A DNA stretch of 64,000 nucleotides from Akkermansia muciniphila (lineage in GTDB: Bacteria; Verrucomicrobiota; Verrucomicrobiia; Verrucomicrobiales; V1-33): positions 1-64,000 of the forward strand of contig CAMDJM010000003.1 in the NCBI GenBank assembly GCA_945900785.1, in the 5' to 3' direction. This document shows positions 36,483 through 45,008 of this stretch, one piece after another. The notes beneath the pieces were generated by a model. That model was not told the DNA's origin. It did no database searches and was given only the letters and a program-made list of their open reading frames with translations. Numbering within the stretch: the stretch's first letter is position 1; each line of letters begins with the position of its first letter. Both the position numbers and the translations under genes were made by a program.

Positions 36483-38780
36483 ATGTCTCCCTCCCGATTT
36501 GTCCGCCGTGCCCTCGCTGGCGCCCTGCTGCTGCTGACGGCACTCACCCCGTCCATGGCCTTGGCCGCTGCGGCACGCCTCACTCCGGCTCAGGAAAGCA
36601 ACCTCCGCAAAATTCTCCCCAAAACCTTCGCCAAGCTGGAAAAACGTGAACCGGTTCAGGTCCTTTCCATCGGTGACAGCATCAGCACCTTCTATCAGCC
36701 GCCCGGCTTCCCCCGCTATGATTCCGCCATGGCCTGGCAGGGCCGCCTGCTCAATTTCCTCGGCGGTTACTACTTCTATCACGGCGTCGTGGACGTCGAT
36801 CCCCACCGCGAAATCACTTCGAGCCAAAAGGAAGCCACCGCCGCATGGACCCGCTTCAGTGCCGAATCCGACCTTTGGCAACGCACCAAAAAAGGGGAAG
36901 CTCCCCAGGCCCCGGATGCCCTCCGCTTCCTCGCTGACCAGACTTCCCCTGTGACCATGAGCGTCCCGGAGTTGATCCGCCGCGGCGTTCCCACCGGGCA
37001 ACAAATCGTTCAGGGCACCGCCATCCAAATCCACAACCTCGCCCGCGATGGCTCCCAGGCGGCCCAAGCCCTCGAAGCTCTCGGGCCCGACGCCTTTCCT
37101 CCGCCCCCGGCAGCCAGCCCTGACCTGGTCACCATCTGTTACGGCGTCAATGACGCCGCCGGTTCGCTCCCTCCAGACGCCTTCCGCGCCTTTCTGGAAG
37201 AAGCCGTCACCCTGTGCCAAAGCCGCAAGGCAGAAATCATCCTTGCGGCCCCTCCGCTCAGTTTTGATCCCGCGGACGCCCGGGCTTCCCTCGGCCGCAC
37301 CCGCCCCTATGCCCAAATCGTCAAAGAAGTCGCCACCGCCAGGGGCACTGCCTTTGTCGACCTCGGAGCCGCGCTGCTGGAGGCCCCCTCCGACCTCGCC
37401 AGCCTCACCGCGCCGGACGCTTTTGCCGCCGCCATCGTCCCCCTCGCCCGGGCCTTCTCCTACCGCTCCGACGTTGCCGACACCCTCCACCCCAACGCCA
37501 ACGCCACCCTCCACATGGGCGAACGTGCCGCCCGGCAGCTGCTTAATGGGCCCACCGAAACCACTATCCAACTGACCGGTGCCATCGATATCACCAGCGC
37601 CACCGGGGCCACCGCCCAGCTCCGCCTCTTCAACGCCAGCACCAGCCCCCGCACCGTCGTCCTCAGCCCCCTCTCCTTCACCGGCTGGCAAATTAAACCG
37701 GGCACCCCCGACATCAGCCTCAATCTCGCCCCCGGAAAGGCCCGACGCCTCTCCCTTCCCCTCATTCCCGCTGCCACCGGCCCCTCTCCGGATGCGAATC
37801 TCATCCGTGCCTCCTTCATCCTGACCGATGACGACCTCCAGCAAATCGCCGATGCTGCCCTCCCCACGGTCCCCCTCTCCCTCGCCTGGCCCACCGGCCG
37901 TTACGATGGCCTCTCAGGCGATTTCCTCCTCCCTGCCACCCTCACCAACCAAAGCCCCAATCCCGTGCAGGGCATCGCCCGCCTCCATTGGCTCGGCAAA
38001 ACCTCTGAAATCCCCTTCAAACTCGAGCCCAAAGCTCACATCCCCCTGCCCCTCCGCCTTCCCCTGCCCGACTCCGCCACCACGCCACGGCTTCAGGAAA
38101 CCGCCCGGCTCGAACTCCAACTCCCCGACCGCACCCTCAGCTTCACGCACAATATCAGCGGCCTCCCCTATCTCGGCATCGAAAAACGCCTTCCCCTGAT
38201 CTCCCCCGATCAGCCTACCGCCGAGCCCGATTCCTGGGTCACTCCCTTTGCGGATGCCGGCGGCCTCTACTTCATCATGGATTTCCCCGCCACCTCCAGT
38301 CCCGGGGCCGCCAACACCGCCTGGGGCATCGTCGATCTTCAACTCGATGGCCGCAACGCCAGGGAAAACGGCACCCCCGGCTTTGTCGACCGCCTCACCG
38401 CCACCATCCCGTGGCAGGACGGCCCCGTCGCCCTCCGCAGGATCCGGCCCGCCGTTTTCGGACACACTTATCACTATGATTATCATCCTGATGGCTTCCG
38501 GGTCACCGCCACCACCAAGGCCGACGGCACCCGACGCATCGAATTCAACGTCGCCCGCGTAAATCTTATCCATCACGAGTGGTCGCTCGATGGCTCCGGG
38601 CAAAACACCCTCGGCTGCAACCTCCGCGTCTCCCGCAACGATCCCGCTACCAACCAACCCAGCCCCGCCGCCACCCGCGTCATCGCCCTCCCTGGCTTTG
38701 GCGGCACCGATGCCCGCAGCCTCACCGTCCTGGAACTCTCCCGCACCCCCGCCCACCGCTGGTCCCTGCGGGTTTTCTAG
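36483..38780 (+). CDS. Large secreted SGNH/GDSL hydrolase
   Basis: 765 residues with a signal peptide ending SMALAAA. The SGNH hydrolase domain occupies about 55-360: block I VLSIGDSISTF (Ser nucleophile), block III CYGVNDAAG (Asn), and block V ADTLHPNANA (Asp and His), so all catalytic residues are present. About 400 further residues form beta-sandwich domains, probably for carbohydrate binding. It is likely an extracellular esterase that removes acyl groups from polysaccharides. It is unlike the degenerate SGNH protein at 28697-29821. Confidence 0.88.
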   Translation: MSPSRFVRRALAGALLLLTALTPSMALAAAARLTPAQESNLRKILPKTFAKLEKREPVQVLSIGDSISTFYQPPGFPRYDSAMAWQGRLLNFLGGYYFYHGVVDVDPHREITSSQKEATAAWTRFSAESDLWQRTKKGEAPQAPDALRFLADQTSPVTMSVPELIRRGVPTGQQIVQGTAIQIHNLARDGSQAAQALEALGPDAFPPPPAASPDLVTICYGVNDAAGSLPPDAFRAFLEEAVTLCQSRKAEIILAAPPLSFDPADARASLGRTRPYAQIVKEVATARGTAFVDLGAALLEAPSDLASLTAPDAFAAAIVPLARAFSYRSDVADTLHPNANATLHMGERAARQLLNGPTETTIQLTGAIDITSATGATAQLRLFNASTSPRTVVLSPLSFTGWQIKPGTPDISLNLAPGKARRLSLPLIPAATGPSPDANLIRASFILTDDDLQQIADAALPTVPLSLAWPTGRYDGLSGDFLLPATLTNQSPNPVQGIARLHWLGKTSEIPFKLEPKAHIPLPLRLPLPDSATTPRLQETARLELQLPDRTLSFTHNISGLPYLGIEKRLPLISPDQPTAEPDSWVTPFADAGGLYFIMDFPATSSPGAANTAWGIVDLQLDGRNARENGTPGFVDRLTATIPWQDGPVALRRIRPAVFGHTYHYDYHPDGFRVTATTKADGTRRIEFNVARVNLIHHEWSLDGSGQNTLGCNLRVSRNDPATNQPSPAATRVIALPGFGGTDARSLTVLELSRTPAHRWSLRVF

Positions 38781-38906
38781 AAAAACCGGAAAAATCTCCC
38801 CACCCCCCTCACCGTCCAATCACTCCGTTTGGACTTCCCCACGAAAAACCCTGGACTCCCTACACATTCTCCCTCATTCATCCGTCCCTCCGATCAATCA
38901 ACCTAC

Positions 38907-39905
38907 ATGGAAAAGAAATTTAACCGCCCGCGTCCCCGTCGTCCCCGTGGCCCTTCCGGCCCGCGTCCCGACGGTGCCGACGGCACCGAAACTATGGACA
39001 CCTCATCCAACTCCCCCTCAGGGCACCTTTCTCCCGAAGTCGTGCAGGACATTGCTGAAGCCGCCATGGCCAGCAAAGAAGAAGAAGCCGCTGCCGCCGC
39101 CGCTGCTACTGAATCCGAAGCCCCTCCGGTAGAAAACGAAGCCGCCTCCACCGACTCCGGCCCGCCCGAAGTGCGCATCCTCCCTGGCGAATCCCTCTCC
39201 GGAGACGCCGCCCGCCCCCGCGAAGCCCGCGAACCAAGGGAACCCCGCGAAGCCCGGCCCCGGCCCGACCGATCCGAGCCCCGCCCTCCCCGGGATGACG
39301 CCCGGCCCCCCCGCGAAGACTCCCGCCCGCCCCGCGATCCCCAGGCCCAGCAACTCGCCGCCCAACAGCGCCGCGAAGCCGAACAAGCCCGCCGCGACGC
39401 CGAGCAGGCCCGCCGCGAACAGGAACGCCTACGCCGTGACGAAGACCAACGCCGCCGCCAGGCTGAGCAGCAACGCCGCGAAAACCAGGACCGCGCCCTC
39501 CTGCCCATCGACGACCTTTGCCAAAAAGCCTGGCAAATCTTCCTTGCCGAAGTCGGCGAAGAAGGCGTCGAACTCTTCCCCGACAACGAAGCCCGCGAAC
39601 TCAGCCGCCGCAGCTTCCGCCTCGCCGAAATTTTCATGCAGGAAGAACTGCGCGTCCGCCGGCCCCCAGCCCCGCCCCAGCCCCAGGCCCCGCCCCCGCG
39701 CGAGCCCCGCCAGCAACAAGGCAGCCAAGGACAAAACGGCCAATCCAACCAAGGTGCTGCCGAAAACCCACCTACCGGGAGTCCTGCAGAAGATACTCCG
39801 GCCTCCTCTGATCCGGAAGCCTCCGCAGAACCCGCGCCCGCAACCACCGGGCCCGCTCCTGCCCCTGAAACCACCGAGGCCCCCGCGTCCGAAGCCAACG
39901 AATAA
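38907..39905 (+). CDS. Highly charged disordered protein
   Basis: 332 residues from the ATG at 38907 (MEKKFNRPRPRRPRGPSG). The protein is mostly Arg, Pro, Ala, Glu and Gln. Residues about 95-190 contain long Arg/Pro/Glu tracts and a coiled-coil-like segment with repeats such as REAEQARRDAEQARRE. A compact conserved-looking helical core lies near 195-245 (DLCQKAWQIFLAEVGEEGVE, then LSRRSFRLAEIF). The last 90 residues are Pro/Ala-rich. There is no signal peptide; the basic N-terminus suggests RNA or DNA binding. It has its own terminator. Confidence 0.75.
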   Translation: MEKKFNRPRPRRPRGPSGPRPDGADGTETMDTSSNSPSGHLSPEVVQDIAEAAMASKEEEAAAAAAATESEAPPVENEAASTDSGPPEVRILPGESLSGDAARPREAREPREPREARPRPDRSEPRPPRDDARPPREDSRPPRDPQAQQLAAQQRREAEQARRDAEQARREQERLRRDEDQRRRQAEQQRRENQDRALLPIDDLCQKAWQIFLAEVGEEGVELFPDNEARELSRRSFRLAEIFMQEELRVRRPPAPPQPQAPPPREPRQQQGSQGQNGQSNQGAAENPPTGSPAEDTPASSDPEASAEPAPATTGPAPAPETTEAPASEANE

Positions 39906-39968
39906 GGAACGCCGGCGGTCTCCGGAAAACCCGAAGCGTCCGCTCCCATTTCAACTCCAATCCCAAAA

Positions 39969-39999
39969 CCCGCCCGGTCCGCCGCGGCGGGTTTTTTTT
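39969..39999 (+). terminator. Intrinsic terminator of the charged-protein gene
   Basis: CCCGCC pairs with GGCGGG across an 11-base GC-rich loop and is followed by eight T. It lies 64 bases after the stop codon. Confidence 0.88.
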
Positions 40000-40161
40000 G
40001 CCCTTTACCCGCTAAAAGGTGAGTTTCGAAAGTTGACTGAGAGTTCACGAGCGGCGTTAGAGAGTTTTTACGATAAGCAAAAAGCTGGGAAAACACACCA
40101 CTTTCCTGAAACCCTCAACCCTACCCTTAACCATCAACCATCAACAACTCCCCACTCCACC

Positions 40162-40953
40162 TTACCACAACACATCCACCCAGCCCCACTGCAGTTCCGG
40201 CCCCTCCACCGGCGCGAACTTCAGCTTCAGCAACACCCCACGCAGCACCTCCTCATCCAGTCCCGCCGAAGCCACCAGCGACAGACACGACGTCACCTCC
40301 CCTGCAGCTGAAACGCTCAGCAAAAAAGAACCTGCTCCCTCCTCGGGCCACTCCTCCGCCTGCATCACCGCCGGCCACACCGGCCCTGCCACCAAACCCC
40401 GTCCCACCAGACCCGTCTGGAAACCCAGTTCCGGCAAGGCCCGCTCCACAGCCCCTTTTCGCACCGGTGCTGGCCGTTCCACTTCCGTCACCGGCCAAGG
40501 CGGCAACAGACCAGCGGCACTGCCCAGCGCCGACGGCAAAGCAGCCCCGCCCTCCTGACCGGGCATCGGCTTCAAAGCGGGACGGTGATTTTGCCAAGTC
40601 GGCACATACCCCTTCACCAAGGCTGCCAGAGCCTCCTCATCCCGCGCCATCGGAGGCAGCGCCCGCCCCAGCAACGGCCACTGGTCCTCCAGCCCCTCCA
40701 GCACCCCACGCCCACCCTCCTGCATCCTGGATAAAATAACCGCTTCCCGCACCGGCGGTGCCTGCCGCGGCTCGGATTCCGACACCACCTGGAACAAATA
40801 AAACGCCAGCAAATGTATGACCAGCGCCACCGCCAGCCACAGGGCCAGACGCGTCTTCCTCCACCGCACCGGCCGCCAATCAAATGTCAGCGCAGTATCC
40901 CCCGCCATCACCAAAGGCGACGGCCGCTCACCGGGAGGAACCTCAGGGGACAT
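40162..40953 (-). CDS. TonB-like membrane-anchored protein
   Basis: 263 residues. A basic cytoplasmic start is followed by one membrane helix (LALWLAVALVIHLLAFYLFQVV, about 36-57). A Pro-rich periplasmic stretch comes next. The C-terminal 60 residues (GSFLLSVSAAGEVTSCLSLV, then VLLKLKFAPVEG) match the beta-alpha-beta pattern of TonB C-terminal domains. No ExbB/ExbD genes are nearby. An alternative start at 40908 would shorten the cytoplasmic tail. Energy transduction to an outer-membrane protein is a guess from the layout. Confidence 0.65.
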   Translation of the reverse strand: MSPEVPPGERPSPLVMAGDTALTFDWRPVRWRKTRLALWLAVALVIHLLAFYLFQVVSESEPRQAPPVREAVILSRMQEGGRGVLEGLEDQWPLLGRALPPMARDEEALAALVKGYVPTWQNHRPALKPMPGQEGGAALPSALGSAAGLLPPWPVTEVERPAPVRKGAVERALPELGFQTGLVGRGLVAGPVWPAVMQAEEWPEEGAGSFLLSVSAAGEVTSCLSLVASAGLDEEVLRGVLLKLKFAPVEGPELQWGWVDVLW

Positions 40954-41063
40954 CCCCCATATAGCCAGCCCCCATCCCGCTTGTCAAACCGTAGCCGCAG
41001 CGGAAACCTCCGGCCCCGCCCTCCGCAGCGCCACAACCCGGGTGCAATCACAGCGGCCTTGCG

Positions 41064-41969
41064 GTGGCCTCGCGCCACTCCAGAACCGGTCTGGATTTAA
41101 ACCGCGAATTCTGGTGCGGCTCGAACCAGCCGGAAGTGCGTTGGCTGGAAGCACAATTGCGCACGCAGCGCTATGATGTCATCATTGCGCTGCACGAGGA
41201 CGACACCTCGGATGGGCTTTATGGATTTGTCAGGGGTGCCATTCCCAGTGAACACCTGCTGCAGCCCGCCCTCGCAGCGGCATCCCGGTTTCTCCCCCGC
41301 AATTTAGATGACAGAATTGACGGCTTTGCCGCGGAGGAAGGAATCATCCGGGAAGAATACACCGGGATCCTTAGCGCTCATCCGGAGCAACGCCCCCACG
41401 CCCTTGAAATCGTTTTTGAGACACCGGGTCTGACACCTCCTGAACTGCGCACCCGTTGCGCAGTCCTCGCGGTGCAGACGATCCTTGCAGAATACCGGAA
41501 ACTGCTCACCTACGGGACCAACCTCTACCTCCGGGTCCGGGAACTCTTTGTGCAAAACATCAACTCCCCTGCTCCGGCTCAACCAGACTGGCGGACGCTG
41601 ATCAGGCCAGTGCTTTATATTGATGAACGCTCCTCCCTGACCCAGTTGCTGGCACTGTTCCTCGACCGCTCCGAGATCGCCGCTCTGGTGGTGCTGCGTC
41701 CTTCGGTGCGTTATTGCCGGCAGACGGCGGCGGATTATTATGCGGAGTCATTCCAAGGGAATCCTGACTATTATTCCTCTGATTACCGGGTGTCGGCGGA
41801 GGAGACGCTGAATCTGGAACTGCAGATGCGCATTCAGTTGATCCCGGACAAGCTGGCGCTGGATCTGGGCTATGAACGCTATAAGACCCGGGGCACCGAT
41901 GGGGGCACTTCCCAATCGGCCTATCCGGACGCGCACTCCTTTACCGCAGGTATTCACTATCAGTTTTAA
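41064..41969 (+). pseudogene. Chimeric frame: peptidase M14 fragment fused to DUF3570 C-terminus
   Basis: The frame runs open for 301 codons but joins two unrelated families. Residues 1-145 are the middle and end of an M14 zinc carboxypeptidase: GLDLNREFW, the His of IALHEDD and the catalytic Glu in IVFETPG are present, while the N-terminal HxxE zinc ligands and the signal peptide are missing. Residues about 170-301 are the last part of a DUF3570 outer-membrane barrel (RPSVRYCRQTAADYY, DYYSSDYRVSAEE, final Phe). It starts on a GTG with no leader. It is best read as the scar of a deletion. Confidence 0.75.
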
Positions 41970-41998
41970 TTTATCGGGAGTTCACCGGGAGTTTTTAT

Positions 41999-42420
41999 AT
42001 GACGGCGAGCGGACAAACCCTCCGTGACCGCTATGTGGCGCTGCGCCCGGCAGCGGTGGGCGGGGGGGGGGGTGGCAGTTGAATTTACGGGGCTGGGTTC
42101 GGCCTGCGGCTTGTTTTTTGCCGCACCGGATGAAGCGGCTGCCGTTTCGTGCGGGAAGAATGCCCTGTTATGGCTGGCACGGCTTGAGTCCCGCTGGTCC
42201 CGGTATTTGCCGGATAGCCAGCTCAGGCTGATCAATGCCAAGGCGGGCGGGGACTGGACGAAGACTGATCCGGAGCTGGAAGTGATACTGGATCTTTGCG
42301 CTTACTATCATTTTTCAACCCAGGGGATTTTTGATGCCACCTCGCTGCCGCTGAGCCGGCTTTGGGACTGGCGGCAGCCGGAGCCGCAGGTGCCATCGCC
42401 GCAAGCCGAGGCCGCTGCGC
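41999..42420 (+). pseudogene. ApbE (FAD:protein FMN transferase) N-terminal fragment
   Basis: An ATG at 41999 follows a GGGAG box and lies 29 bases after the DUF3570 stop. This frame meets a run of eleven G at 42062-42072 and stops soon after. The next frame carries clear ApbE sequence (LGSACGLFFAAPDEAAA, LARLESRWSRYLPDSQL, then [15 protein letters not shown]). One fewer G would join the two. The homology ends near 42420, where antisense response-regulator sequence begins, so the metal- and FAD-binding C-terminal half is lost. DUF3570 and ApbE genes are known neighbours in a flavin-transfer gene cluster. Confidence 0.75.
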
Positions 42421-42732
42421 GCAAAGGGCTTGGCCAGATAATCGTCCGCCCCGGCATTCAGTCCATCCACCCGTTCTGTCAGGTGACTCCGGGCTGAAAG
42501 CAGCCGCACCGGCGTCTGCAAGCCCTTCTCCCGCAACACCCGCAGCACGCTCAGGCCATCCCGCCCCGGCAGCATGATGGTCCAGCACGATTCCATCATA
42601 CCCGCCCTCCAGCGCCATCTGCAGCGCCTCATCCCCGCGCAGGGACACCTCCACAGCAAAGCCTTCCGACTGCGACGCCTTCCGCAGGAAATCCGCCACT
42701 TTCACCTCGTCTTCGACAATGAGCACTTTCAT
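42420..42732 (-). pseudogene. Response-regulator receiver-domain fragment, frameshifted
   Basis: From the ATG at 42732 the protein reads [19 protein letters not shown], a typical receiver domain with phosphoacceptor Asp in DGIVLD. One extra base near 42579-42580 then shifts the frame; the sequence continues in another frame with [28 protein letters not shown] and [11 protein letters not shown]. It breaks off at about 42420 where ApbE sequence begins. The DNA-binding domain is missing and no histidine kinase follows. Confidence 0.85.
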
Positions 42733-42771
42733 AATTTTCAGTCCAATAGCATTTTTAAAAATCAAACTTCA

Positions 42772-44844
42772 TCAGGGCCCCGACGGACCGGACGCCGCCA
42801 TCGGCACTGGCGGCGGAGCTGGCGGCTTCACCCGGTAGCGGCGCTGCAGATACAAATCATCCGCCACCCGGAAGAGCGCCTGACCATTCCTGGAAATGGC
42901 CTCGCCAGCCGCATCCAGCGCCTCCATGGGCACCAGATCATCACTTTTCAGCCTCCCGCTGCGATAACCCGTCACCTGCTGGTTCAGCCCGAAAACCACC
43001 AGCCGGTCCGGCTCAAAAATCCCGATGGACCGGTTATGATGCATCAGCACCCGGCCTGGCCCGGTGCCCTCCTTCAGCAGATCCCGGCCAAAAAACATCG
43101 AATCGTAGGGCCGTCCCAGCAGCCCCAGAATCGTGGGCGAAACATCCAACTGGCATCCCAGCTCCGACACCCGCCTGGGCTGCGGCACCACCGCCGGTCC
43201 CAGCACCACCATCGGAATTTCATAACTCTTCAGCGGAATCGCCTGGCTCCCATACACCCGTGCCCCATGGTCCGCCACCACCACAAAAATCGTGTCCTTC
43301 CAGAACGGCTCCTTTTTCACTTTTTCGAAAAAATCGCCTAACGCCCAATCCGTATATTTCACGGCATGCTTCCGGCTATGCGCCTCCGGATCCTCCGCAA
43401 TCCGTCCCGCCGGATAGGTAAAGGGCAGGTGATTCGAGACGGACATAAACGACACCAGAAATGGCTTCCCCGTGGCATGCAGCGCCCGCATTTCCAAAAT
43501 CCCGCGCGCATACAAATCCTCGTTGCACACGCCCCACGCGGTAGTGAAAACCGGGTTCTCAAAGTCCTTCTGTTCGATCAAACGGTCCCAGCCATTTGGC
43601 ACCGTGTAGGACTTGATAAAATCGAAGGTCCCACGCCCGCCATAGAGGAACAACGTTTGATAGTCATCCCGCTTCAGCACCCGGGCCAGGGTCTCCACAT
43701 TCTCCGTCCGGTCCCTCGCCAGGATGGAATCCCCCGGGAGCGGAGGAAAGCTGGAGAACACCCCTTCAAAGCCCCGGATCGTGCGGTTCCCATCCGCGAA
43801 GAGCCGGTCAAACACCATCGCTTCTTCCCTGATTAGCTTATCCATCCGTGGCGTCAGAGTTTCAGGCTTGCCATTCTTTTTCACGCGGCCCAGGGAACCG
43901 AAAAACTCGCTCCCCAGAGCTTCCTCCAACAGGACGCACACATTCAGGTGCGGCTTCGTCACATCCCCGGGGATCCGCCGCTGCAGCGAGGCCCGTGCGG
44001 CATCGAACCACGCCTCATCCGGACCCGCAGCCGGCACCGGGGGAGCCGGCGGAGCGGTGAACTCCCCTCCATTTTTCCCCAACAACTCCCGCGCCAGCCG
44101 GTAGGCCTCATCACGGGGCAGGGTCCTGTAAAAAGCATCATAGGGCAAATTCCGCGTCAGCGCTGCGGACAAGCCGGACACCGCGCCATTCGAACCCAGT
44201 TCATTCACGATCCGCTCCTGGCTGAATTTGATCTCCAGCAAAAACACCGGCACCATCATCACCAGCGCCGCCACCGGCCAGACCGGCACCCGCCGCCAGC
44301 GGCCCGCCACCGGAGCCACCACCGGCCCCGCCCAGCGCAGCGATGCCCAGGTCATGAGCCACCCGAGGCCCACACATGCCAGCACGATCTGCACCAGTGG
44401 ATAACTTTCCCACAGATTCGTCACCACCTCCGTCGGATAAATCAGATAGTCGATGGCCACGGTGTTAAACCGGGAGAGGAACTCATCAAAGAAAAAACCC
44501 TCACTGATGAACAGAAACGCCTGCACCACCCAGCCCAGGCCCACCACACCCATCAGCCACCACCGCGCCTGCCCCGCCCAGGGACGCCGGCGGAACGCAC
44601 ACCAGATGGCCAACGGAGCCACCACGGCCAGCGCCACCACCCCATCCAGCCACAGTCCCATCGCCAATGTCTTCACCATCTCCCCCAGGCCCATCCCTTC
44701 CGGGCGGAAGGCCACCATCAGACCCACCCGCAGTCCCGTCGCCATCACCAGCAGGGCCACCGCATGAAAACACGGGAACACCCACCAGCGGCGGCGGTCC
44801 TTGGCTGCGTCTCCGCTTCCTTCATTCACTTTCAATTCATCCAT
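42772..44844 (-). CDS. LTA-synthase/sulfatase-type membrane enzyme
   Basis: 690 residues from the ATG at 44844, placed seven bases after a GGAGG box; a second ATG lies just before it at 44847. Five or so membrane helices occupy the first 230 residues. The catalytic domain of the alkaline-phosphatase superfamily follows: NVCVLLEEALGSEFF, the likely Thr nucleophile in GNRTIRGFEG, and the metal motif VVADHGARV. Members such as LtaS and OpgB move phosphoglycerol groups; others are phosphoethanolamine transferases. The substrate here is unknown. The gene is divergent from the permease/DUF58/VWA operon. Confidence 0.88.
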   Translation of the reverse strand: MDELKVNEGSGDAAKDRRRWWVFPCFHAVALLVMATGLRVGLMVAFRPEGMGLGEMVKTLAMGLWLDGVVALAVVAPLAIWCAFRRRPWAGQARWWLMGVVGLGWVVQAFLFISEGFFFDEFLSRFNTVAIDYLIYPTEVVTNLWESYPLVQIVLACVGLGWLMTWASLRWAGPVVAPVAGRWRRVPVWPVAALVMMVPVFLLEIKFSQERIVNELGSNGAVSGLSAALTRNLPYDAFYRTLPRDEAYRLARELLGKNGGEFTAPPAPPVPAAGPDEAWFDAARASLQRRIPGDVTKPHLNVCVLLEEALGSEFFGSLGRVKKNGKPETLTPRMDKLIREEAMVFDRLFADGNRTIRGFEGVFSSFPPLPGDSILARDRTENVETLARVLKRDDYQTLFLYGGRGTFDFIKSYTVPNGWDRLIEQKDFENPVFTTAWGVCNEDLYARGILEMRALHATGKPFLVSFMSVSNHLPFTYPAGRIAEDPEAHSRKHAVKYTDWALGDFFEKVKKEPFWKDTIFVVVADHGARVYGSQAIPLKSYEIPMVVLGPAVVPQPRRVSELGCQLDVSPTILGLLGRPYDSMFFGRDLLKEGTGPGRVLMHHNRSIGIFEPDRLVVFGLNQQVTGYRSGRLKSDDLVPMEALDAAGEAISRNGQALFRVADDLYLQRRYRVKPPAPPPVPMAASGPSGP

Positions 44845-45008
44845 CATCCCTCCTCCATAGCCGGGATTCCCCAAAGAACACAACCAGAGCGATGACAATT
44901 GTGTCATTTTTGTTTCCCGCCCCGGACGTGCCGCATTCCCCTTTTCCGCAGGAATCCGCGCCCACGAATCCATTTACAAGCGCCCGGCTCCTGCCAGGGT
45001 GCAGCCAC

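Noticed and set aside
36405-37844. 479-residue minus-strand frame
   Set aside because: It is glycine-rich antisense of the SGNH hydrolase gene, whose catalytic motifs are all present on the plus strand.
42232-42765. 177-residue minus-strand frame as an intact response regulator
   Set aside because: Only the first 50 residues are receiver-domain sequence; the rest is out of frame or antisense to ApbE.
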